This document shows, in pieces, positions 21,038-32,470 of a stretch of 64,000 nt of DNA. Source of the stretch: Branchipolynoe longqiensis (lineage: Eukaryota; Annelida; Polychaeta; Phyllodocida; Polynoidae); the NCBI GenBank assembly GCA_030323885.1, contig CM059194.1, positions 11,828,963 to 11,892,962 of the forward strand. The letters run 5' to 3'. Position 1 is the first letter of the stretch. Every line of letters begins with the position of its first letter. Both the position numbers and the translations under genes were made by a program. Under the pieces are notes generated by a model that was not told the origin of the DNA, made no database searches, and was given only the letters and a program-made list of their open reading frames with translations.

Positions 21038-23594
21038 TCAATTTTGATCAGAAATAATCAGATCGAAAGGCAAAGGTTGTGAAATACCTTTCCTTCGTTC
21101 AGTTCTAGTTAATCGTGGAGCAATATCATCCCAAATGATTTTAGAGTCAACTAATTTAACTTTATCACGGTTAACAACTTTACGATCGTTATTAGGGCCT
21201 ACCACAGTCACTACTGAACCCCGTGATCTAACGACTATGTAACCTGGATCGTATTTTCTCTCCAAAGGTCCAGCCTCATTTACAAATAAAACAACTTTAT
21301 CACCAGGAGTTAGTTTTACTGCATTCGCCTTTTTCCTCAAGCGAGCAACATTATAATTTCGACTTTCTTTTTGATTTTTAACAGCTTTAGCTAATGCTAT
21401 AGATAAGTCATCTACACGATAAGCTAAGTTCGAATCACTCGTCCCCGTCGATCGATACAGTAAAGATCTATGCTTCCTACCTGGATGTCTACCATAGGTT
21501 AGAAAGAAAGGTGAATAGCCAGTGCTATCAGAAGGTACAGTACGATACACATATATCACATTAGGCAAATAGGTTTCCCATAGATTAGCACGAGAATTAA
21601 CCAATTTCCTTAAAATGCTTTTTATAGTCCTGTGATATCTTTCCACCATACCATTCGACTGTGGATGATAAGGTGTCGTATCTCTTACTTCTACACCTAA
21701 TTCTTTAAAATGATCCATAATCAATTTATTTTTAAATTCTAACCCATTGTCTTTAATAAACATACAAGGTATTGCATGGTGAGGAATATAATCATTAAAT
21801 ATATAATCATGAATCCCCTTCGATGATTTATCTGGCAATGTTTTATATTCAACCCAACCACTACAATGATCTATAATAGATAGTAAATATCTATTACCAC
21901 TAGTACTAACTGGATATGGACCAGATAGATCTGCAGCAATTACCTTACCAGGTGCTCTAGGCAATGGCATCGATTGTGGAAATGCACGTGTACGTTTACT
22001 ACAGTTAACCACACAATTTGCACAATTGGTAATTAATCTATGGACATCTCCAGCCATACCAGGCCAACGAAAATGTTCCTGTAATCGTTTTAATGTTTTA
22101 GACATAGCCATATGACCTACCTCTGTATGAGCTATTTTTATCACAGAATTCCTGTATTTTTTTGGTAACACTAGTCTAGGATATGTATCTTTCTTAGTAG
22201 GAGCTACTGTTGAATAAAGAAGATTATCCATTATCAAATAATTCTTTTCTTCATTCTCACCTGACATATACTCTCTAATTTTTTTCTGTTCATTAATTAC
22301 ATCATTATATGACAGTTCATAGTGTTCAAAAGGAATTACCTGTTCGGCCAAAAGTGAATCATAAGCAAACATTTCTACTGGTTCTTTTGCTACAGTATTA
22401 GGTCTTAATCTAGACAACATATCAGCCCAGACATTATCTACACCTTTCATATAAACAATTGGAGCTGAAAATTCTGCTAATAATACTGCCCAGCATTGTA
22501 TACGTGTATTACAAATTTCTTTAGTGAAAAAACATTTCAATGGAGCATGATCTGTATAGATAGTAAATTCTGCACCGTATAAGTAAGGTCTTAATTTTAC
22601 TAGAGCATAAATAATAGCAAATGCTTCTTTCTCTATAGTAGGATAATTTCGTTGAGCAGGAGAAAATCTAGTACTGATTAAATGCACTGGTCTGTCTATT
22701 CCATTTTCATCCTCCTGTACTAATACAGCACCTAAACTGTACTCAGAAGCATCTGTATACAGTTTATATGGTTTAAAAGGATCAGGAAATTTCAACAGTA
22801 CACAATCTAATAATAGTGTTTTCAACTCATTCCATGCAATTTCACATTCCATAGTCCATTCAAAACTACTTTTATTACTAGTCAAATAAGTTATTGGAGC
22901 GACTACATCAGCATAATTTGGAATTAATTGTCTGTAGTATCCTGCCGATCCTAACAATCGTCTTACTTCTTTTTTACTTGTCGGTGAAGCCATATCTCTT
23001 ATTGCAGTTATTTTTTCAGGATCCGGTTTCAGCCCTGCTGAACATACAACGTAACCTAAGAGTTTTACTTCCTTTACACCAAATTCACATTTAGATTCTT
23101 TAATAGTCATATTGTTATTTTGCAAGATAGTCAATATAGTAGTCACATCTTTCTCATGACTCTCCTCATCTGGTGAATAAATAATAATATCATCTAAGTA
23201 AATTAGACAACATTTACCTAAATGTTCTGCAAAAATTACATTCATCATTCTTTGGAATACTGCAGGTGCATTTGTTAATCCAAATTGCATACGCTTAAAT
23301 TGAAACAATCCCATGTGTGTATTTATAGCTGTTTTAGGTCTGCTATCCTCATCTACCATTACCTGCCAATACCCTGATTTAAGGTCAATGGTGGTAAAAA
23401 TCTTAGCACCATGCAACTGATCAAAAATGTCCTGTATCCTGGGTAAAGGATAAGCATCTTTAATAGTTACTGCATTTAATTTACGGTAGTCACCACAGAG
23501 ACGTATAGTACCATCTTTCTTAGGCACTAAAGTAACTGGTGAAGCCCAAGGACTACAACTAGTTTCAATTATATCCTCATCTAACATTTTATTT
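21038..23594 (-). pseudogene. Gypsy pol: RT, RNase H, integrase
   Basis: 849 open codons from 23587. RT: TIDLKSGYWQV (residues 66-76) and YLDD (130-133). RNase H: YTDAS (277-281), the conserved Glu region near 319-321, YTDHAPL (344-350). Integrase: H2C2 zinc module (H487, H492, C522, C525) and the DDE set at D553 (ADLSGPYP), D613 (IKDNGLEF) and E649 (SNGMVER). The C-terminal tail (APRLTRTERRKG) runs into the N gap. All catalytic residues listed are retained. It is annotated as broken because its N-terminal continuation is separated by an insertion. Confidence 0.9.
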
Positions 23595-24028
23595 GATGCG
23601 CGAAAAGGAAGAAGGCAAGGCGGGGGTGGAAAGAAAAGGCGTTTATTAACGCCTCAAACAGAGCATACAGGAGGGGCTCATAAGGAGCAATGTCAGAGTT
23701 CTGGTAGAGGGGGGGGCCGAGGAGCCCTCCGCCTCTGAGGGAGGAGGGTAGAAAGGGAAAGTTGGGTGGGTGGGTGGAGGAAAAAGGGCAGAGAGCTGGA
23801 CGGCGGCAGGAGGGCGAGTGCCTGAGGGAGGCCGGTGGGCGGCCTTATAAGGGAAGAGGGGGGGGGGGGGCAGGCGACAGCATGTGAGTGTGAAAGCTGC
23901 CGGCCCGGGGGAGGGTGGGGGAGGGTGAGCAGCAGGGGTCGGGTGAGGCGCGAATGCTGCGCGACACGGGGGGCGGGGGAGGGTCTCTTCCTCTCCTCGC
24001 ATCAAACGTAATGCTTCGCATTACGACC
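23595..24028 (-). mobile_element. 434-bp internally deleted YR element inserted in Gypsy pol
   Basis: On the minus strand it starts ggtcgtaatgc (from 24028), forms a 7-bp hairpin (gtaatgc-gaa-gcattac), continues gtttgatgcg and a GAGGAAGAGACCC-like leader with a TTATAAGG box, and ends with aataaacgcc and ttttcgcgcatc (23595). Both ends match the 2.5-kb element at 52674-55149; only about 350 bp of 5' end and 80 bp of 3' end are kept. It codes for nothing and would need recombinase in trans. The Gypsy frame is continuous if it is removed, and no target duplication is visible. Confidence 0.75.
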
Positions 24029-24610
24029 AATTCTTTTTCAACTATATGTCGCTTACTTAAAGGTATTCTATAAGGTCTTTGATTTATTGGGTATGCATTA
24101 CCTGTGTCGATATGCATCTCAACTACCTTAATAGCTTTAAGTTTCTCATTAGAATCAGGAAATATCAAGGGAAAATGTTTTTTCCAATAGTCTACTTCTA
24201 GAACTATTCCTGCCATTTTTCTATCAATTAATTCTAAACTACTCCATGGATGTACAATATCACATAAGGAAACAAATTTATTTCTGTAACAAATTTCAGC
24301 ATTACACATTTCCATTATATCTGTGCCAATTAATAATTCAAAAGCTAATAATTCAACCACAAAGAAAGGACATAACTCATTATAAATAGAAATATAAGTC
24401 ATACCTAAAGTTGGAATTAAATGACCTGAGATTGATCTCAGCCTACTACCTGGATACAATTGTTTATCTGCTATTCCAATATCTAACAATTTTTTTAATG
24501 CTTTTACATGTATTAAACTTTTAGCCGCACCTGAGTCTACCAGACCAGTTAATTTTACTTGATTAAAATCAATAGCAATACTCGGACGAGTATCAAGTGC
24601 GCTATTTAGT
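24029..24610 (-). pseudogene. Gypsy protease and RT N-terminus
   Basis: The retropepsin active site LVDSGAAKS lies at about 24545-24520, and the flap/C-terminal motif LLIGTDIME near 24325. The linker leads to the RT start (RPYRIPLSKRH), cut at 24028 by the YR-derived insertion. The protease matures the polyprotein in the particle. The ORF in one frame begins at 24489, but the active-site text lies upstream of that in the same frame. Confidence 0.8.
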
Positions 24611-24923
24611 TTCCCGAAGCAGTAGAGCTAATGTCACTACGCAGTAATTTCAACTGCGGACAGTTTCTCATCAAATGCGGTTCATTACATACGTAATAAG
24701 TCAAAGCATTACGACTAGCACGCTGTGTCTGATACACGTTGTCTTTAGCCGTCGACGTCTGCGTGTGAGCAGTCGGCGTCGCTTTGCCATTGCTTCCTCG
24801 CTGTTGCTTTGACAGCGCATACTTTACTGTGTGCTCTCCGACTGGACTGAGTTTATTTTTAGATGTACTTGTTTGACCCTTCGGCGCTACGTTTACGCGC
24901 GGCGACTCAAGACGTCTGCCCAC
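24606..24923 (-). pseudogene. Gypsy Gag C-terminus with damaged zinc knuckle
   Basis: A Ser/Thr/Lys-rich stretch followed by TYYVCNEPHLMRNC. The usual retroviral-type knuckle is C-x2-C-x3/4-H-x4-C; here the first Cys position reads Tyr, one base from Cys. The remaining C, H, C are in place. It is separated from the main Gag frame (ending 25076) by roughly 150 bp and at least one frame change. Confidence 0.6.
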
Positions 24924-25075
24924 TGCATAAGAATTGCCACCATATGCTGGCGCACCGTTTACCGCGTGGACATCTGCACGTGTACATTTATTCTCAGAAA
25001 GAGTTAAGTGTTCTACACACTTCCTTAGTGATTTCAGTTCATTCTGGAGCGACTTCAGAGCCTGAGTGTCTTCTG

Positions 25076-25984
25076 TTATACCTGAACTCTCTCAGCAGGA
25101 ACCCTTTTCGACAATTTAGAAGAACTAAAATTTAGACTATCTATCTGACTAGTTATATTTAAATCTGTTAGTCTTGATTGAGCATGTTGTTGCTGTCTCA
25201 ATACAGACCTATCACTTAGTATAGCAAGAGTGAAAGCTTCCTCTAATGATTCAGGCCTATTGGTTTCTACGTACCACATAGTGTTGTCATCTAATAATGA
25301 ATCAAGAAAGCTTGATAGCAAAATTTCAAAGGTGTCAGTCCCCAAGGTAGCAGAAGGTAATTTCCATCCCTTACTTGCAGCAGTTTTAAACCGTTGGCAA
25401 TATGCTGCCACTGTCTCACCCTCATTCTGTACCATAGTCATTACTATACTTTTTAAGTGAGTTTTTTCATCAGCAGTTAACAAAGTTCTAGCAATTTCTT
25501 CTTTAATATCATTCCATGACCTAGCACCTTTAGCTGTGAAAGCAGTGAATAACACTTCATGCAGTGTGCCCGTTGCATTAGAAAGTGCAAAACGAATTAT
25601 ATCTAAGTCAGACACGTCAGCAAGAACCCCAATCCTCTCAATAAGATCTACCCACTCTCTCAATGCACCTCTGTTAGTACCGTCCAGCATAGGCACAGAC
25701 TTTCCATATGCTTTTGGAGCTCTTATTTTGGTTTCACTACTTTTATGTTCTAGACTAGCTAACTCACGTTTTTCTCTACGTTCTTCTCTTTGATAGTCAG
25801 CTTCAGCACGTTCAGTAACCTCTAGTACCCTTTCTTCGTTTTTTTCTATGCTATCAGCCATAAACTTAGTCCATGCTTCCAATTTATCACAATCATCACT
25901 CAAAATTCCCAAATCTACTTGGTTCTGCAACCACAATCCAAATTGTTCACGTAAAGCATCTTCTTTTAACCGTGTTATAGGCAT
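25076..25984 (-). CDS. Gypsy Gag (capsid region)
   Basis: Start chosen at MPITRLKEDALREQ (25984), since the 20 codons upstream (MLNILYLNTLALHN) look like leader. The N-terminus is helical and charged (AEADYQREERREKRELASLE), probably coiled coil. The capsid core carries WVDLIERIGVLADVSD, FALSNATGTLHEVL, SWNDIKEEIARTL, ETVAAYCQRF and FLDSLLDDNTMW, the usual pattern of Ty3/Gypsy Gag helices. About 303 codons. It stops at 25076, before the zinc knuckle. Confidence 0.75.
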   Translation of the reverse strand: MPITRLKEDALREQFGLWLQNQVDLGILSDDCDKLEAWTKFMADSIEKNEERVLEVTERAEADYQREERREKRELASLEHKSSETKIRAPKAYGKSVPMLDGTNRGALREWVDLIERIGVLADVSDLDIIRFALSNATGTLHEVLFTAFTAKGARSWNDIKEEIARTLLTADEKTHLKSIVMTMVQNEGETVAAYCQRFKTAASKGWKLPSATLGTDTFEILLSSFLDSLLDDNTMWYVETNRPESLEEAFTLAILSDRSVLRQQQHAQSRLTDLNITSQIDSLNFSSSKLSKRVPAERVQV

Positions 25985-26044
25985 TGTGAATGTGTAGTGT
26001 GTATTGTGTAGCGCAAGTGTATTTAAATACAATATATTTAACAA

Positions 26045-26935
26045 TATATTAACCTACCACAAGTCAAGTGTCTTTAAATACAATATATTCAATACCATAT
26101 ATTAACTTACCACAAGTCAAGTATTTTCACGCTATTGAAATCCTCCTTATAGCGGGTCAATGGGAAATTTAGTGTGTTGCGTAAAGCGCGGTAGAAATAG
26201 AGTCAAAGAATTATATCCAACCGATAGAATTTACCTGTAACGTAGTAGAAAAGTGAAAAGTCTCTCTCCGTATGTATTAATACGCTCAATTTACTCCAAG
26301 GTTAAAGAAAATTACCGAAAGTAGTCCGAAAATGAAAACAATTCTAGCGGTGCCACAAGGCTTCAGACAGGCGATAAAACTATAATATTACAGCAATATC
26401 AACGTCAAAGACTAATGTAACCCTTAAGAAAAGACACTTTCGTCGGAAATTCGTCGACAAAGTAATTTAATTCAATTTATGCCTTGCAAAAAGTAAAAAG
26501 AAATAGAGAATCAAATAGAAGAAAACAACCTATCCACTCCAACTACCCACCAGTCGCAGTCTATGTCTCAGTCCTTATATTTCTCAACCTCAAGAAATTT
26601 AGAATTTAAAATAGCATATCAAATTAAATGAAATAAAAATACTATGTATATAATATAGTTTCTATAAAATAATTGTTGTACTACCCCTAACGTCAAAAAT
26701 GAAGCAACACGTGTATTGAAGTCACACCACGTGCGTTCAAGTCACACCACGTGCGTTCAAAAATAACAGTAGTCAGCTAACAATTAAATAAAGAAATATA
26801 AATGTGTAGTATTATTAAACAAATAAAAAGAAAATGCTACTGAAACACACCGAAAGTCTTCAACAAACTATCTATAGTCAATACTAACCAAATCTCGGTA
26901 GTTTCTCAAGTCGTGGTCGCCAATTTGTAAACGTG
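26045..26935 (-). other. Gypsy untranslated leader with a primer-binding-like site
   Basis: No ORF. At the LTR edge (26932-26900 on the minus strand) the text is aattggcgaccacgacttga, which begins with TGGCGACCACGAC, a form common for primer-binding sites of Gypsy elements. Two tandem 20-bp units with cacacgtgcgttcaagt lie at about 26725-26760. Within it a short direct repeat of caagtcaagt type lies at 26055 and 26113. Confidence 0.45.
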
Positions 26936-27330
26936 CCGGCTGGTGGTGTGGGGGGTGTAAATAGGTCAAGTGAAAGCACTACAGGTAATGAAGGAAACAG
27001 GGTTAGAGTGAAAGTAAGAGAATGAGACTCTTCAATTTATTGGCTTATATAGGTTTTCTCAAGATCCAAGATGGCCGTGGTCACATGATTCCATCCATCA
27101 ATCACAGTACAATGCAGTGGTCACATGACTTAATCCTCCAATTAGAATACAATGCAGTGGTCAATGATCATAACAATGCCATGTGGGGGGGAGGGGGCAT
27201 GTGAGGTGACTCTTCCAAAGACTATTCTTAGTCAAACTCGGAAGTGACACTCCCTCTAAAGACTATTCAATTATACAAATTCTATACTAAATGAACAATA
27301 GTTTACCAATTTCACACATCCTCTATATGT
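26936..27330 (-). repeat. Probable Gypsy 5' LTR
   Basis: Sequence between the primer-binding-like site and the end of the DIRS-like ORF. Minus-strand edges are tentatively TGTGTGAAATTGG (about 27320) and a ...GTTTACA end (26936). It contains a TATATAGG box near 27045 and duplicated cacatga/tccaat blocks. The partner LTR is not visible, because it would lie in the gap, so this cannot be verified internally. Confidence 0.4.
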
Positions 27331-27394
27331 CTTTGGGTTTTTATATTTTAACATTTATCATTATATAGACAGTTTGCAATTTATTATAGTAACT

Positions 27395-29169
27395 TCATCT
27401 CGGTTCACATAGTATTAAATCGGACAATTTTACACACAGTTTCCGGGCGACTCTTGCAATCATGCTGAATGGTGGAAACACATAGAAAAAATGATGTGAC
27501 CATCCAAAGGTAAATGCATCTACCCTCCAAGACTCAGGTTCTGGTTTCCACGACACATATTTAGGAATTTTGAAATTTTTTCGCGAGGCAAACAAGTCTA
27601 CCTCTGGTTTTCCCCAGAACCCACAAATTTTCTTGAAGATTTTTGGGGACAGTGCCCATTCAAGATGGTCCTTAAACTCCCGACTGTGCTTATCTGCTAA
27701 GACATTAAGCAAACCTGGGATGTAGGCCGCTGTGAGCCAAATCCGTTTCGCCTCCGCCCAATGCCAAATTAGCTGGGCCACTGCATTACATTGTGGAGAC
27801 CTTGTGCCTCCCATTCTGTTTATATACGCCAACGTAGTCGTATTATCTGTGTAAATCTGAATGTGTACTTCCTTTTCTGTTATCAAACTTTGCAATCCCA
27901 GCCATACGGCCCTTAATTCCAACACATTAATATGCGCGTTTAATTCTACTTGCAACCATCTACCTCCTGTGGCTGTGTCTCCCCTGTGAGCGCCCCAGCC
28001 TTGGAGTGAGGCATCCGTTGTAATTTCGATCAATGGGTTGTCTAACCTAATTGGAGATGGGGAATTTCCCACTGCTTCCTCCCACCAACGGATGTCCTTC
28101 CACCCCTCTTCTGAAATGTTCATGGACCTTTCAAAGTTTCCCTTACTCAATTTTAATGCTTTATTTTTATTTATTTCTAATCCCTAAACATGAGCCTGCC
28201 CATAAAGCACCGCTGGCGTGTAAACCGTCATGAGTCCCAGCATTGCTGCTACTCTTCTTATTTTTAATTTCTTTCCTTTTCCCAAATTTTCGACAAAAGT
28301 GTAAAATTTATTAATCTTGTCGGGTGTTAAGGAAACCTGCATTTTTACGGTATCCAGTTGGAACCCCAGAAACTTGATCATTTGAGTAGGTGTCTTTACC
28401 GATTTCGTCTCGTGGATGTGAAACCCCACCTCAGTCAGGATAGAGCACAGGTCATTAACCGCTTTTTTGCATTTGTCATAGCTGTCAGCAATGATAAACG
28501 AATCATCTATGTAAGGAAAAAGTACATGCCCTCTAGTTGCTAATTCAGCGAAAATCGGCTTAATTATGCGTGTAAACATGCGTGGGGCTGGTGATAACCC
28601 ATTCGGGAGACAGGTGTATTCAAACAGCTGCCCCTGCCATAAGAACCTCAGGAATTTCCTATGTTCTTGTGCTATCGGTATAGTAAAATAAGCGTATAGT
28701 ATAATAAGAGGTCTATGCTGGCCATAAATGCCCCTGGTGTAATAAGGTCAATAGCCGTATTAAGTGAAAACATTTTGAAGTGTTGATATTCTACTAATTT
28801 ATTTAACGTTGTTAAATCTAAAATAATTCTGAATGACCCATCTGGTTTCGGCCTCAGAAATAAATTAGAAATAAATTCTCCCTGCGTGTGTGCTGCCTTC
28901 ACCACCACCCCTTTTTCACACAGTTTAACAACCTCTTTTGTTAACTGCAACCTCTCCTCTTCAGAAAATCTGAACGGGAACGGAGTCCTTGTTTGAACAG
29001 GGAATTCCAGAAAGGGTATAAACACTCCTTCTATAGCCGACAAAACCCAACGACAATTTGTTAACCTTTTCCAAACCTTAGTATAATTCATTACATTGCC
29101 CGCCAAGTTATGAACAGTTACCCTATCCAAATCTGAGGGGGTTTCTTGAGCAGATGAAGTAAGGCGCAC
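27395..29169 (-). pseudogene. DIRS-like RT, RNase H and MT-like domain, broken
   Basis: RT finger region: FISNLFLRPKPDGSFRIILD; the DNA then loses frame inside box A. After AFMASIDL an insert of about 14 bp made of tta/ctata repeats (28693-28710) breaks the frame, and a third frame continues AYFTIPIAQEHRKF, LPNGLSPAPRMFTRII, then PYIDDSFIIAD (catalytic YIDD). An in-frame TAG follows YGQAHV near 28190. RNase H: ITTDASLQGWG, LELRAVWLGL, IYTDNTTTLAYI, VLADKHSRE. The MT-like domain: KPEVDLFASR to AFTFGWSHHFFYVFPPF. So one indel and one stop. Confidence 0.8.
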
Positions 29170-30593
29170 TACTTCATTCCCCCTCTGTGGAAACCCTGAT
29201 GTTTCTGTCCGTTGGGTGTTTGCTGACGGTTCTGCGGGGTACGGTTGTAATTGTTCCAGTTGGTAGTGGCTCTGCCTACTCCCCTACCCCTGAAAGAGGG
29301 CGAGAAGTGTCTGGCCCCTCTAAATGCCTGCCTTTTCCTGAAGTCATTTCTGCCTCGCTTACCGCGTCCAAATCCCAGGCTGTCACTTCTGCACGTGGCT
29401 GGTGCCATCTGTCTTCCGCATTTACTTCCCGATTCTACCCTCTTCAGTAGTTGTGGAATCTGTCCCCCAAACATCTTGCTTTTGTCAAAGGCTTTGCCCT
29501 TAATCGCTTTCGGGGCGAGGAAGAGTGTGAACTCTTTCCCGTTCTTATCTTTAGCCTTCTTCGAACGTGTTATTTCCTTGCCTGCCTCTGTTTTGACCGC
29601 CTTGAACACATTCTCGTACCTTCTGTACGTCAAGAAGGTACTGGCTGCAGCCAGTAGCTCAATCGTCTTGTTAAGGTCTGAGGCAAGTGAAGTGAAAACC
29701 TTCTCCTTCAGCATACGGTTGGCCACCGGAAGAATAGCCGTCAGAGCTGCTAACACTGCCCTCTGGCTTGTGTACATCACATTCTCTATTTTCTTTTTGT
29801 CCTCCGACATTGGGACTTCACTATCCATTTCTTTAGGGCAAGACGCCTCGATGCCCTTAACGCCTGTGAATTTCTCCGCCCCTCTGAGTATCACCTCAGC
29901 TGGCTTGAAGGTGTGGAAGTGACCTTCCAACGCCCTCCTTAACAAAGTGCACAGTCTCACTTTCTTGTCCGGTTTCGTTGGCCTATTCTTAGCCGCCAGA
30001 TCAAACTCTTTTGCCAGTGCTCCCGTGTGATTAGTGTCAGAATCAGAATCCTCTGATGACGAAGAGCTGGACCTTGAGGAGGAAGACGAGGATACGCGCT
30101 TCCTCTTTTTCTTGCCCTTTTTTGTCTTCTTATCCTTCCTTTTTCCGCCATTAGCTCTTTTTCTGGCCTTATTATACTCGTCACCCTCCGACACCTCAGA
30201 GTTTACTTTCTCCACTGATTTAGCGTGTCTACTATTCAGAGAAGACTCTGACTCACTAGTGCCTGGTGACAACTCATCCCGCCACATGGACTCATCTTCT
30301 GACTGTAAGTCTTGCGAGCCTGTCTGATCTCCCCAATTGGTCGACGGTTCTGCCAGTCTTTTCTCCAACAGAGAAGTGAGCCTGTCTTCCCGACTGGCAA
30401 GCTGTGCAGCATCAACAAAATGATTCACCAATTGGTCCTGGGCTGTCTGAGTCTGCGATGTAGAAGGGCCCGGATTCTCACTCGGGCCATGCACGGCAAT
30501 GTTATTACTGTCCGAATTACCAGACTGCCCCTTCCCAGACTCAGTGACAGCAGCCCCTTGCTGCGCTCTACGTGAACTCTGTCTCGCCGCCAT
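29169..30593 (-). CDS. DIRS-like Gag
   Basis: 474 open codons starting MAARQSSRRAQQG. The N-terminal third is acidic and Ser-rich; residues about 140-195 are very basic then poly-Ser (KRKRVSSSSSSRSSSSS), a likely nuclear or RNA-binding stretch. The central part (LCTLLRRALEGHFHTFKPAEVI to LAAASTFLTYRRYENVFKA) is helical and is the conserved region of DIRS Gags. The C-terminus is Arg/Gly-rich (GRGKRGRNDFRKRQ, SFRGRGVGRA). It is intact, in contrast to the downstream pol frame. Confidence 0.75.
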   Translation of the reverse strand: MAARQSSRRAQQGAAVTESGKGQSGNSDSNNIAVHGPSENPGPSTSQTQTAQDQLVNHFVDAAQLASREDRLTSLLEKRLAEPSTNWGDQTGSQDLQSEDESMWRDELSPGTSESESSLNSRHAKSVEKVNSEVSEGDEYNKARKRANGGKRKDKKTKKGKKKRKRVSSSSSSRSSSSSSEDSDSDTNHTGALAKEFDLAAKNRPTKPDKKVRLCTLLRRALEGHFHTFKPAEVILRGAEKFTGVKGIEASCPKEMDSEVPMSEDKKKIENVMYTSQRAVLAALTAILPVANRMLKEKVFTSLASDLNKTIELLAAASTFLTYRRYENVFKAVKTEAGKEITRSKKAKDKNGKEFTLFLAPKAIKGKAFDKSKMFGGQIPQLLKRVESGSKCGRQMAPATCRSDSLGFGRGKRGRNDFRKRQAFRGARHFSPSFRGRGVGRATTNWNNYNRTPQNRQQTPNGQKHQGFHRGGMK

Positions 30594-31985
30594 CTACAAT
30601 ATACAAGCGTAGAACCAAATCAGCGCTAATTGTGACGGTAACGGCAATTGCAACCATCTACACTCATAATATTACCTCTCTAATGCAATGCCCGGCGACA
30701 CGATGCGTGACACCAATCGAGAACTTCAGTGGTCTTGAAGTTTTTTGGGTAAATAGTTTCCTATAAACCACCCGAACCATCCCAGTCAAAGACCCATGCC
30801 GACCTAGTCGAACACGCACATTGACAATGGAAGTCGAGCCAACTCGATCAAAAAGCCTGGTGGTGACCATTGGGTCCCCTAACCTCTATTCCGTCAGCCG
30901 AAAATGAATTTCATAGTCGAACTTCAAGAGTGTAGGTATAACCAAGACTAAGTTCATAGAGAACTCGCCAAACCGCCGTCATTCAGCCGTACGCTAAACA
31001 TGTGAACGCACCAAAACAGCGGCCATATTCACCCAACGGCAAAACACGCCGTCACCCGATCCGGTAACCTACATAATTAACTAGGTCATAACGCTAACGT
31101 TTTACGGGTGCAGCGCGCTAAATCCTCCGCCGCTAATTAAATAATACACACTCATATCCTCCGGATCGGTATGACCATGTAATTACCACATGTCTTTAAT
31201 CTATAACCCTTCATAAAGTTATATAACACTTTTTGGGGTTTAAGACCAACTTAAACTCCCATAAAAAGATAAAAACGTACCTTGAAACAACTCAGCGTAA
31301 TGTCTGAGTCTGTTGGATTTATGCTAATTGACTTGAGACCGGAACTGCTTCATCTCCCTGGGCTGTGAATGCCTTGGTGGCAACAGCCCGAGGTAAAATA
31401 TATATATATATGCATATGTTGTTGGTGCCTGAGTGGGATGTAAATAGACATAGACGAGCTGGCAGGTCTGGGTGTGAGTGCACTCAGGGCCTACCCCCTC
31501 TGCTAGGATAGGTGTAATATTACTGCATGCCCCGGCAGTCAGAGCCCCAGAGATACCACAAAGCTCTCCCCAGGTGCGTTCTGACCACGGTCTGTCAGTT
31601 CACACCTGATGCCTCTCTCACAAACTCATAAGGAAGAAAGGGAAGACAAGTCATGCAAGATTGACAGTGAAGAAGTTGTGCTACTGTTCACCTACTAGTG
31701 ACCCTATCACCCTGACCCCTTACCTTCTGTCCACACATTGTCTCATTACCTCTTTAGTATGTATAGGAATCAGTGCCTACAACCTATTGAACCGGAGTGC
31801 CATGGTTGTTGCACACAACTCAGTTTGGATATGAAAGGTGGAGCATCAGACAGAGTGTCTGGGTTCTTGGCCAAGAGAAGAGTGTTTTCACTTCAAGAGC
31901 CCATCCAGAAGTGTGTCCGCCCAGTGTGTCTGGAGCAGTGTGTATATAATACTCAATATCATAATGAGGCTAGTGTGTGGTTAGG
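30594..31985. other. Probable 5' region of the DIRS-like element, then unclassified DNA
   Basis: No gene is seen. 30594-31370 is of even base composition and lies upstream of the Gag start; its outer limit is not visible. A (ta)n tract lies at 31400-31413. From 31430 to 31985 the sequence is single-copy-looking apart from similarity of its right edge to the LTR-like repeat. Confidence 0.35.
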
Positions 31986-31989
31986 TGGG

Positions 31990-32470
31990 GCGACGGGGTG
32001 CAGGTGACTGGGCTTCCCACAACCAGCCAATCAGGCACCCTTCACAGCCTGGGTGGCGACGCCCCCAATATGGGTAGCTCTCACTCAACCCAGCTGTAGG
32101 TGGTGTCCATACCGTATGGAGATGAGGCTGGTGTGCTTGCCCATCGGCCCTGTGGTAACAGGTAGTTGTAGACAGTTACAATAAATATATATATTAAAAA
32201 TGTCCTTCTCCACTTGCACCATTACTGGTGCATAGAGGGAACATTTCACCAAACATTAACTGTCCCTTATATAGGAACATCTCATCATAATCTCAGGCAC
32301 TATGTATTAACATATATTTCACTTAGCCTAATATGTCACACAGCGAGTGGGCACCCGTTGCTTTTCTTTAACATGACCTTGGTCCCCACTCCATCACCCG
32401 AGGATAATAATGCTCCCTGCCAATATATAATTCCGAACCGAAAATCCGTATATTTTTACATATGGATCAC
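31990..32470 (+). repeat. LTR-like dispersed repeat family B, copy 1
   Basis: Aligns in the same orientation with 51100-51575. Shared landmarks are gcaggtgactgggct, cacagcctgggtgg, caggtggtgtccata, gtaacaggtagttg-agacagttaca, tatattaaaaatg, gcatggagggaacattt, ccactccNtcacccga, and gaaccgaaaatccgtatatt. Here it leads on to 32690-32780, which ends with an acaaaactggtgaccac junction typical of an LTR end plus primer-binding site, so the family is probably an LTR. Confidence 0.65.

Larger units (their letters stand above)
21038..27330 (-). mobile_element. Ty3/Gypsy LTR retrotransposon, interrupted and 3'-truncated by the gap
   Basis: Minus-strand order: probable 5' LTR (about 27330-26936), a primer-binding-like site, untranslated leader, Gag (25984-25076), zinc knuckle and protease (24923-24260), then RT, RNase H and integrase (24250-21038). 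RT before integrase is the Ty3/Gypsy order. No envelope-like ORF is seen before the gap. A 434-bp YR-derived element (23595-24028) splits the polyprotein at the start of RT. The pol half is otherwise open for 849 codons, so the element is fairly young. Confidence 0.85.
27395..30593 (-). mobile_element. DIRS-like retroelement: Gag and RT/RNase H/MT, recombinase missing
   Basis: Minus-strand Gag (30593-29169) overlaps by a few bases the RT frame (29169-27395), which ends in a domain with DLFASRKNFKIPKYVSW and FYVFPPFSMI. That terminal block is the methyltransferase-like domain characteristic of DIRS/PAT elements and absent from Ngaro. A tyrosine recombinase gene is expected but the Gypsy LTR candidate begins within about 70 bp, so the element is truncated there. 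Inverted terminal repeats were not found. Confidence 0.8.

Noticed and set aside
20282..21082. Long ORFs that run through the N gaps (also at 39358-40567 and 55707-56375)
   Set aside because: The N runs translate as unknown residues; only the flanking parts with recognised motifs are kept.
29187..30575. Plus-strand ORFs opposite the DIRS-like Gag (223, 97 and 87 codons)
   Set aside because: Shadows of the Gag frame.
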